Source: M55B120 sp964426155
Lineage (GTDB): Bacteria; Actinomycetota; Humimicrobiia; Humimicrobiales; Humimicrobiaceae
Direction: 5' to 3'
DNA: 12,795 bases
NCBI GenBank assembly: GCA_964426155.1
Contig: CAYROY010000151.1
Span: forward strand, 1-12,795
Each line of letters opens with the position of its first letter. The stretch's first letter is position 1. Shown in pieces: positions 8,601-12,795 of the stretch. The notes under the pieces are model-generated. The model was not told the origin of the DNA. It did no database searches and was given only the letters and a program-made list of their open reading frames with translations. The translations under genes were made by a program, and so were the position numbers.

Positions 8601-9105
8601 AAGGTACGAGATTTGTTAGCGAGCTTGCCGTTGCAATAATAAAATGCTGATTATTTACAATCTTTTCACTAAATTGATTCTCAGCTATCTTTCTTATTGT
8701 ATCCAGCCTGTTTACAATAGCCTGATAATCAGGATTCTTATTTTTGAAAAATATACTCCTGCCCATTCCTGTATACAGTGAAATTGCTGCATCTGTCAGA
8801 AGGCATCTTATTTCTTTTTTAAGCTGTTCAGCCCTCTCAAAAGTTGAAGTTATTATAATAATGGGCAGTCCTGAGACCTGCCCCAGAGCGCATATTATAA
8901 AAGGCCAGATAGCCTCATCGACTACCATTACTTCCGGAGCTTTTTGATTTTTGTATCTCTCCTCAAATTGCTTCCACTGCTTTTGGGCTTTAAAAATTTC
9001 AATCATAACATAAAAATAACATAGATCTTTATAAATTCCAGGGATTAAAAATACACACTGCTCCAACCGTTCCGGTAAAACATCATGACTGTTTCCTGAT
9101 TCCAT
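5647..9105 (-). CDS. mfd: Transcription-repair coupling factor Mfd
   Basis: ATP-dependent DNA translocase that removes RNA polymerase stalled at lesions and recruits UvrA. Numbering is from the ATG at 9105 (1152 residues; E. coli Mfd has 1148). The UvrB-like N-terminal module includes the YDRGEFSVKGDIIDIF segment (207-222). The RNA polymerase-interacting CarD-like domain is at about 490-560 (FKPGDYIVHKSHGIGIY). The two RecA-like motor domains carry Walker A GDVGFGKT (643-650), the DEEQ box (744-747), motif III SATPIPRT (770-777) and QLRGRVGR (913-920). The translocation motif region MKDLEIRGAGELLGARQHG (962-980) precedes the C-terminal inhibitory domain. All motor motifs are intact. The ATG of Met34 (9006) fits the usual Mfd N-terminus better (MIEIFKAQ..., 1119 residues); neither start has a good ribosome site. 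The stop overlaps a possible GTG of the next gene. Confidence 0.97.
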   Translation of the reverse strand: MESGNSHDVLPERLEQCVFLIPGIYKDLCYFYVMIEIFKAQKQWKQFEERYKNQKAPEVMVVDEAIWPFIICALGQVSGLPIIIITSTFERAEQLKKEIRCLLTDAAISLYTGMGRSIFFKNKNPDYQAIVNRLDTIRKIAENQFSEKIVNNQHFIIATASSLTNLVPSSRIRDLDILRIKKGIEYRRESITGWLIENGYERVNQVYDRGEFSVKGDIIDIFDITRTYPVRVDLLIDEVEKITSYDIASRINIDTMDHVAVFPNINLWKVEPRETSGKNMDMLNLFDIIEIFLSEFITVLCDPLEVYLKLKSDMDMTRKLFDRELDKLITEDKDVLSKYLIDENFFDNKDYGQRLDLISNTANLMSLRTFIFNTVSRQKRSMGNANIFVNNIKKDIRSGKKIIISTDSKSRMKKITDLLFEKDISYEMMAKNFFTLKENHIQLKPGIVNITENRLFRGFNSKKLSIYGELDIYQQMEPAVTGTDITARREFQYFKPGDYIVHKSHGIGIYIDTISKEIDGYKREYFLIEYGKGDKLYIPTWQADRLNKYIGSKKPVIAPLDSRYWDSIQKKVRKSVKKLAVDLSKLYAERQAAIGYAFPPDSSWQSEIEDIFPFKETRDQVRAIDYVKKAMEAPKPMDVLVIGDVGFGKTEVAIRAAFKAMEDGKQVLMLVPTTILADQHYLTFSGRFKDYPVNIEVLSRFKKTKEQERIVEDFSLGRVDMLIGTHRILQKDIKPRDLGLIIIDEEQRFGVNSKEKIKLLKTQVDVLTLSATPIPRTLYMTLAGIREMALIETYPEGRNPIETFVGEMGYEIVKNSVEREVARGGQVYYVYNRISGIEQKLNQLSKLLQGARIALTHGQMEGKKIERLMNDFINKKYDVLLTTSIIESGMDIENVNTLIVENSHMFGLSQLYQLRGRVGRSSEQAYAYFFYPGKRTLSETAYKRLRTLTDYTDLGSGYEVAMKDLEIRGAGELLGARQHGHINSVGYDMYCQIIKEEVDKLKGKEVPQDINIQIDLPVSAYIPKNYINSQRERIRIYRELGSAENFEKIDLITDEMVEKYGELSGAVYNLIGFSRIKSLMNKGRIESIRFSKERGIILKKVILGEEKAARLLASNKNIFYQPRYGQVIIKNIDKKINLDLVIKQVNDIIMAM

Positions 9106-9135
9106 ATATGTATGAAATAGGAGACAATATAATAA

Positions 9136-9903
9136 TTATTCCTGTTTTCTGAATAAAAATATTCCTGTCAAAGTCATTGCAATAATTATTCCTACTATCA
9201 CAATAATATCTATATAAAATGGAAAAAGCTGCAGTGTACTGTCACCCGTCAGTACATATCTCATGGCATCGACTCCAAAAGACAGCGGATTTATCCTGGC
9301 CATAAATATCATCCACTGCGGTGCATTTTTCAGCGGAAACAATGCGCCTGACAGGAAAAACATAGGCATCAGGAAAAAATTTGTAAGGGCCTGAAAACCC
9401 TGCATTGTCTTGAGTCTTGATGCCAGGGCAATTCCCAGAGAGGAAATAGCCATAGCCGTAATAAACATTACTGGAATTAACTTAATCACTGATAGGAATG
9501 TAATAGGCACCTTGAGTATGGGAGCAAATAACAGTATAATCGAGCCCTGTACAATAGCAATCGTGGAACCACCGAAGTTCTTCCCCAGTACTATGGATAC
9601 CCTGGATATAGGGGAGATCAAAACTTCTTTCAGAAAACCAAACTCCCTGTCCCATATTATTGACATAGCGCTGAAAAACGATGTAAATAGTACAGTCATG
9701 GCTATTATTCCGGGATACATAAAATAGAGGAAATCTTTTCCGCCGTTACTTCCAAATACCTGAAAAGAACTTGCCAGACCCGTACCCAGTACAAAAAGGA
9801 ACAGTGCAGGCTGTGCCACCGAGCCAATAATCCTTGGCCTGTCCCTTAAAAATTTTTTAACATCCCTCAGCCATATAATATATATACCGCTTAACTCTCT
9901 CAT
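9136..9903 (-). CDS. ABC-2 type transporter permease (DrrB/YadH-like)
   Basis: Membrane subunit of an ABC exporter; it works with the ATPase encoded immediately upstream. The 255 residues contain about six hydrophobic segments (roughly 25-45, 62-83, 104-128, 135-160, 170-190 and 228-250). Typical ABC-2 landmarks are present: the cytoplasmic WDREFGFLKEVLISPISR segment (84-101), and FFLSGALFPL followed by INPLSFGVDAMRYVLTG (182-220). This family includes drug-resistance (DrrB), polysaccharide or lipid and sodium exporters, and the substrate cannot be told from sequence. The ATG overlaps the ATPase stop (ATGA), and GGGGGAG (9913-9919) plus AAGGAG (9904-9909) precede it. The pair interrupts the usual pth-mfd adjacency. 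Codon use resembles the neighbours, so there is no compositional sign of recent transfer. Confidence 0.92.
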   Translation of the reverse strand: MRELSGIYIIWLRDVKKFLRDRPRIIGSVAQPALFLFVLGTGLASSFQVFGSNGGKDFLYFMYPGIIAMTVLFTSFFSAMSIIWDREFGFLKEVLISPISRVSIVLGKNFGGSTIAIVQGSIILLFAPILKVPITFLSVIKLIPVMFITAMAISSLGIALASRLKTMQGFQALTNFFLMPMFFLSGALFPLKNAPQWMIFMARINPLSFGVDAMRYVLTGDSTLQLFPFYIDIIVIVGIIIAMTLTGIFLFRKQE

Positions 9904-10907
9904 CTCCTTAATCTCCCCCTCATCCTCATACCTGATATCATCCTATCCCTTTTGCTGGCATCGCTGTCCCTTAAATCTTTACCAGTCAGATTAAGGAAAA
10001 CATCATTAAGAGTTGAATGACGCGCATTTATTGAGAGTATCTTTACGGGGCAATTCTTAATAAAATCAGGAATAAAGCTGGAACTGTCCTTGACTTCAAA
10101 TTTAATCTCATTTCCTGCATTATATTCTATATTTATATTGAAATTATCTTTTAAAAAAACTATCAATTCACTGTTATTATCCGAACTAACTGTTATAATG
10201 TCAGATCCTGCCATTTTCTTGAGGTTGGAAGGGGTATCCAGCGCTATTATCTTACCCCTGTCTATGATTGCTATCCTGTCACATATTTCTGATTCTTCAA
10301 GGTAATGTGTGGTCAGAAATATGGTTATTTCTTGTTTTGATTTTAGCTGGACTACATAATCCCATATCTTGTTACGTGTCTGTGGATCAAGTCCTATTGT
10401 CGGCTCATCTAAAAATAAAAGCTTTGGATAGTGTATCAATCCCCTTGCTATCTCCAGCCTCCTTTTCATCCCTCCGGAATAATTTCTTACCAGGTCGTTT
10501 CTTCTTTCATAAAGATCGACCATCTTTAGGACCTCGGCGCACCTTTTATTTATTATTCCGCCTGGAACGTTATACAGACGGGAATGAAAATACAGGTTTT
10601 CCATCGCTGTAAGCCTATCATCAAGACTGGGATCCTGGAAGACAAGCCCTATGCAGTTCCTTACCTTTCTTCTCTCCTTTACTATATCAAATCCGTACAA
10701 TTTTGCATTTCCTGAAGTAGGTGTTATAAGCGTGCATATCATATTTATAGTTGTCGTCTTACCTGCTCCGTTGGGCCCCAGGAATCCAAATATCTCACCT
10801 TCCCTGATGCTGAATGACACATTATCAACTGCGGTCAGGCCGTTAAACTTTCTGGTGAGGTTTCTTACCTCCAAAATATTATTATTTGTCTTTTTCCCCG
10901 ATTCCAT
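9900..10907 (-). CDS. ABC transporter ATP-binding protein (DrrA/NodI/CcmA-like)
   Basis: Cytoplasmic nucleotide-binding subunit that powers the permease encoded just downstream. The 335 residues hold a complete ABC domain: Walker A GPNGAGKT (44-51), Q-loop Gln91 in VFQDPSLDDRLT, signature YSGGM (143-147), Walker B LLFLDEP (163-169) with catalytic Glu168, D-loop GLDP and H-loop His201. The LDDRLT stretch after the Q-loop and SGGMKRRLEIARGLI are typical of DrrA-type multidrug or antibiotic exporter ATPases. A C-terminal accessory region (about 230-315, DUF4162-like) follows, ending in LNDVFLNLTGKDLRD. The last 20 or so residues form an Arg/Met-rich basic tail that overlaps the ribosome site of the permease. 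The ATG has no clear ribosome site. Exported substrate is unknown. Confidence 0.94.
   Translation of the reverse strand: MESGKKTNNNILEVRNLTRKFNGLTAVDNVSFSIREGEIFGFLGPNGAGKTTTINMICTLITPTSGNAKLYGFDIVKERRKVRNCIGLVFQDPSLDDRLTAMENLYFHSRLYNVPGGIINKRCAEVLKMVDLYERRNDLVRNYSGGMKRRLEIARGLIHYPKLLFLDEPTIGLDPQTRNKIWDYVVQLKSKQEITIFLTTHYLEESEICDRIAIIDRGKIIALDTPSNLKKMAGSDIITVSSDNNSELIVFLKDNFNINIEYNAGNEIKFEVKDSSSFIPDFIKNCPVKILSINARHSTLNDVFLNLTGKDLRDSDASKRDRMISGMRMRGRLRR
9904..9919 (-). promoter_or_regulatory. Double Shine-Dalgarno region of the permease gene inside the ATPase 3' end
   Basis: On the minus strand GGGGGAG lies 9 nt before the permease ATG, and AAGGAG directly abuts that ATG. Only the first has workable spacing. 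Both are translated as part of the Arg-rich tail of the ATPase. Confidence 0.5.
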
Positions 10908-10941
10908 TTTATTTAACGTATTAGATATATTTGTTTTTAAT

Positions 10942-10971
10942 ATTGATTATTATAAGCGGGATAAAATCAAT
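10942..10971 (-). promoter_or_regulatory. AT-rich dyad with a consensus -10 box before the ABC genes
   Basis: An imperfect inverted repeat spans the pth stop codon and the start of the 59 bp pth-ABC gap. On the minus strand ATTGATT-TTAT and ATAA-(T)-AATCAAT pair over 11 bp with one bulged base and a 7-nt loop (CCCGCTT). A perfect TATAAT (10949-10954) lies across the loop and the second arm, 41 bp before the ATPase ATG. No good -35 box is visible at 16-18 bp, and no U-tract follows, so it is not a normal terminator. It could be an operator with an internal promoter, or chance in AT-rich DNA. Confidence 0.3.
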
Positions 10972-11524
10972 TATATTTACCGGCTGCTCTTTCAAACCCA
11001 TCTGTTATATAATATTTGAGTATATCTATCGAACGATCTATGAATACCTCAAGTTCTTCCCTCTCGTCTTTTTTAAATTTTTTTAGGACATAATCTGCGG
11101 CATCCGTCCTGCCTGGCGGCCTTCCTACACCAAAACGTATACGGTCAAAGTCCCTTCTGCCTGTAACTGCAAAAATCGACTTAAGTCCTCTGTGGCCTGC
11201 AGTACCCCCTCCTCTTTGAATCTTTATTCTTCCAAATTCCAGGTCTATATCATCATGGATTACAATCATCCTTTTTATGTTTTCACCATAAAACTTAAGG
11301 ACCGCATCCACAGCAAATCCGCTATTATTCATAAAAGTAAGGGGTTTTAAAAGTAAAAGATTTATACCTGAATGGATCGCACCAATAACAATAGAATTAA
11401 ATTTTTTATATTTATTTCCTGAATCAACCACGGAAGCCAGGGCATCTATTACTTCAAAACCAATATTATGCCGAGTTCCGCGGTATTCTTCCCCTGGATT
11501 GCCGAGACCGACAATCAAAATCAT
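10967..11524 (-). CDS. pth: Peptidyl-tRNA hydrolase
   Basis: Cleaves the ester bond of peptidyl-tRNAs that drop off ribosomes and so recycles tRNA; normally essential, cytoplasmic. The 185 residues match the bacterial Pth length. Conserved active-site elements are seen: Asn9 in GLGNPGEEY, catalytic His19 in GTRHNIG, Asn66 in KPLTFMNNSG (E. coli Asn68) and Asp91 in HDDID (E. coli Asp93). In the segment GGGTAGHRGLKSI, His111 is kept, but Arg112 stands where E. coli has Asn114. The start lies 5 bp after the rplY stop, and upstream GGGAAAG is at best a distant ribosome site, so coupling is likely. The rplY-pth order is conserved in Firmicutes. The gene looks functional despite the Arg substitution. 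Confidence 0.96.
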   Translation of the reverse strand: MILIVGLGNPGEEYRGTRHNIGFEVIDALASVVDSGNKYKKFNSIVIGAIHSGINLLLLKPLTFMNNSGFAVDAVLKFYGENIKRMIVIHDDIDLEFGRIKIQRGGGTAGHRGLKSIFAVTGRRDFDRIRFGVGRPPGRTDAADYVLKKFKKDEREELEVFIDRSIDILKYYITDGFERAAGKYN

Positions 11525-11529
11525 GGCAT

Positions 11530-12240
11530 TTATTCTTTCCCGGTTTCTTTTTGTTTTTTCTCTGCTTCGGTTTCTTCTACAGGTTTTCTATGCCCTACAA
11601 TTTCCGGTTCCTCTGCTTCCTCCACTACTTCTTCCTCAGCCTCAAGTTCCTCTTCTTTTAGCTCAGAAGGAGGAATTATTGAAATAACTACTTCTGAAGG
11701 GTCATTTAGTATTTTGATCTTCTCATCAACCTCTATATTTTCAACCCTTATGATATCATTTATTCTGAGATCCTTTATATCGTATTCTATGTATTCCGGG
11801 ATATCTGCAGGCAGACAGGATATATGCAGCTCTCTGAGACCGTGCTGCAGAACTCCGCCCTCTTCTTTTATTCCCAGAGCTATGTCTTCGTTTATTATTT
11901 TTACTGGTACTGTTGTCTCGATTTCCTTCTTCATCTGTATCCTTAGAAAATCAAGGTGAATCAGTTCATTAGATATAGGATCTTTTTGATATTCCTTTAT
12001 TATAACAGCATCTTTTGACTTATCTTTTTTATCGATATTAATATCAAAAATCACACTTGAGATACTGTGTCCCTTTAGCAGCTTAGTCATATCTTTCTTT
12101 TTAACTTTAATACTCACAGGCTCCCTGTCAAGCCCGTACATAATTGCTGGAATATAACCCAGATTTCCCAGTCTTCTGGCTGAATTATTTTTTATTTCTT
12201 CTTTTTCTCTTTTCTCTGCTTCCAGAGCTAAACTTTTCAT
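11530..12240 (-). CDS. rplY: Ribosomal protein bL25, CTC/TL5 long form
   Basis: Binds 5S rRNA in the large ribosomal subunit; the Bacillus homologue Ctc is a general stress protein. The 236 residues make this the long form. The L25 5S-binding domain covers about 1-100, with SARRLGNLGYIPAIMYG (20-36) and the conserved KDPISNELIHLDFLRI (86-101). The TL5 C-terminal beta domain covers about 105-190 (VPVKIINEDIALGIKEEGGVLQ...). A Glu/Lys-rich, low-complexity acidic tail ends the protein (191-236), as in many CTC proteins but somewhat longer than in Bacillus Ctc (204 residues in total). It lies between prs and pth, 32 bp after prs, as in Firmicutes. The ATG has only a weak GGATGG-type site at long spacing. 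Confidence 0.94.
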   Translation of the reverse strand: MKSLALEAEKREKEEIKNNSARRLGNLGYIPAIMYGLDREPVSIKVKKKDMTKLLKGHSISSVIFDINIDKKDKSKDAVIIKEYQKDPISNELIHLDFLRIQMKKEIETTVPVKIINEDIALGIKEEGGVLQHGLRELHISCLPADIPEYIEYDIKDLRINDIIRVENIEVDEKIKILNDPSEVVISIIPPSELKEEELEAEEEVVEEAEEPEIVGHRKPVEETEAEKKQKETGKE

Positions 12241-12272
12241 TTACTATCACATCCATCCAGTTTATTAAATGT

Positions 12273-12795
12273 CTAAACCAGGTTCTCACCTTTAAATAAT
12301 TCGCTTACCGATTTGCAATAATAAACTTTTTTTATTGTTTTTGCAAGAAGGGGAGCTATAGAAAGTACTTTAATTTTTTCAGGGTTAAATTCTTTATTAA
12401 TAGGAATGGTATCGGATACCACTACTTCGTCTGCATCCGAATTTTCTAATCTTTCAAGCGAATCTCCTGAGAAAATCGGATGTGTTGCCCCGACATATAC
12501 TTTTGTTGCACCATGTCTTTTTAGCATATCGATAGCATTTAAAAGTGTGCCTCCCGTATCTATCATATCATCAAATAGTATTGCTTCTCTCCCTGTAACA
12601 TCCCCAACGATATGTTCTATCTCTGCCTGGTTCGGGGCAGGTCTTCTTTTATCAAGGATAGCAAGTGGAAAGTTCAGCCTTTTTGAAAATATTGAAGCTC
12701 TTTTTACTCCTCCGACATCAGGACTGACAACTACACCGTTTTTAATTCCCTTTTCCTTGAAATATTTTGATATTATTGGTATTGCTGTTACATGA
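12273..12795 (-). CDS. prs: Ribose-phosphate pyrophosphokinase, C-terminal part (cut by the window edge)
   Basis: PRPP synthetase transfers pyrophosphate from ATP to ribose 5-phosphate, supplying PRPP for purine, pyrimidine, His, Trp and NAD synthesis. The reading frame is open to the right edge, and 173 complete codons up to TAG are seen, a little over half of a normal enzyme of about 315 residues. In this fragment, VVSPDVGGVKRA (22-33), the flexible-loop DKRRP (48-52) with the catalytic Lys and second Arg, the PRPP-binding DDMIDTGGT (75-83), GATHPIFSG (102-110) and DTIP (128-131) are all present and intact. A Met in DDMIDTGG is internal, not a start. It is the first gene seen of the leftward unit, followed after 32 bp by rplY. 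Confidence 0.96.
   Translation of the reverse strand, partial: HVTAIPIISKYFKEKGIKNGVVVSPDVGGVKRASIFSKRLNFPLAILDKRRPAPNQAEIEHIVGDVTGREAILFDDMIDTGGTLLNAIDMLKRHGATKVYVGATHPIFSGDSLERLENSDADEVVVSDTIPINKEFNPEKIKVLSIAPLLAKTIKKVYYCKSVSELFKGENLV

Noticed and set aside
9131..9193. Direct repeat AATAATTATTCCT at 9131-9143 and 9181-9193, 50 bp apart, with a 10-bp palindrome
   Set aside because: One copy encodes Ile-rich membrane sequence of the permease and the other spans its stop; in AT-rich DNA this is most likely chance, and there is no third copy at the same spacing.
10268..11019. Two overlapping plus-strand open frames (114 and 122 codons)
   Set aside because: Both are antisense to the ABC ATPase, which has intact Walker A, signature and Walker B motifs; no homology or ribosome site supports them.
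11468..11959. Plus-strand open frame of 163 codons, very Ser-rich
   Set aside because: It lies antisense to the ends of rplY and pth; the Ser richness is the complement of the Glu/Lys-rich tail of bL25, and the minus-strand genes have clear family motifs.
12273..12566. A short 97-codon minus-strand gene starting at an internal Met
   Set aside because: The Met is the one in DDMIDTGG of PRPP synthetase, and the frame is open upstream to the window edge, so it is part of prs.
12406..12795. Plus-strand open frame of 129 codons reaching the right edge
   Set aside because: It is antisense to prs, whose minus-strand frame shows all expected motifs (DKRRP, DDMIDTGGT).
1..12795. CRISPR arrays, insertion sequences, tRNA or rRNA genes, phage or toxin-antitoxin genes
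   Set aside because: I looked through the intergenic gaps on both strands; none exceeds about 135 bp and none contains repeats or RNA-gene signatures.

Overview
This looks like a chromosomal housekeeping region from a low-GC bacterium. The gene order prs - rplY (ctc) - pth - mfd - prsA-like - mazG is the classic Firmicutes/Clostridia-type cluster. AT-rich codon choice (many ATA, AGA and AGG codons), a lipobox-bearing PrsA-type foldase and a KtrB/KtrA-type potassium transporter fit the same picture. The sporulation genes often mixed into this cluster in spore-formers (spoVT, fin/yabK, murJ/spoVB-like) are absent, so I lean towards a non-spore-forming or divergent clostridial lineage such as Halanaerobiales, or a neighbouring phylum such as Atribacterota. 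I cannot settle the taxon from this window. No mobile element, CRISPR array, rRNA, tRNA or phage gene is visible.

Left part (1-2172, + strand): a short AT-rich leader with weak promoter candidates, then a two-gene potassium uptake unit. It encodes a TrkH/KtrB-family channel subunit and a TrkA/KtrA-family RCK gating subunit. This unit converges on the rest of the window with only 9 bp between the two stop codons (2173-2181).

Right part (2182-12795, - strand, read right to left): ten tightly packed genes that look like one long transcription unit. In transcription order they are prs (PRPP synthetase, 5' end outside the window), rplY/ctc (ribosomal protein bL25), pth (peptidyl-tRNA hydrolase), an ABC exporter pair (ATPase then permease, with an ATGA overlap), mfd (transcription-repair coupling factor), a PrsA/SurA-type peptidyl-prolyl isomerase lipoprotein, mazG (NTP pyrophosphohydrolase) and pyk (pyruvate kinase). 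Gaps between genes are about 60 bp at most, and several stops and starts touch or overlap.

The genes mix nucleotide supply and sanitation (prs, mazG), translation upkeep (rplY, pth), DNA repair (mfd), envelope protein folding (prsA-like), export (ABC pair) and glycolysis (pyk). The unusual elements are the ABC pair placed between pth and mfd, with an AT-rich dyad and a consensus -10 box just before it; a pyruvate kinase whose residues predict potassium independence although it lies beside a potassium importer; a Pth with Arg at a normally Asn active-site position; and a strongly acidic tail on the foldase. I did not find a clear novel system; the window is mostly ordinary core genome.
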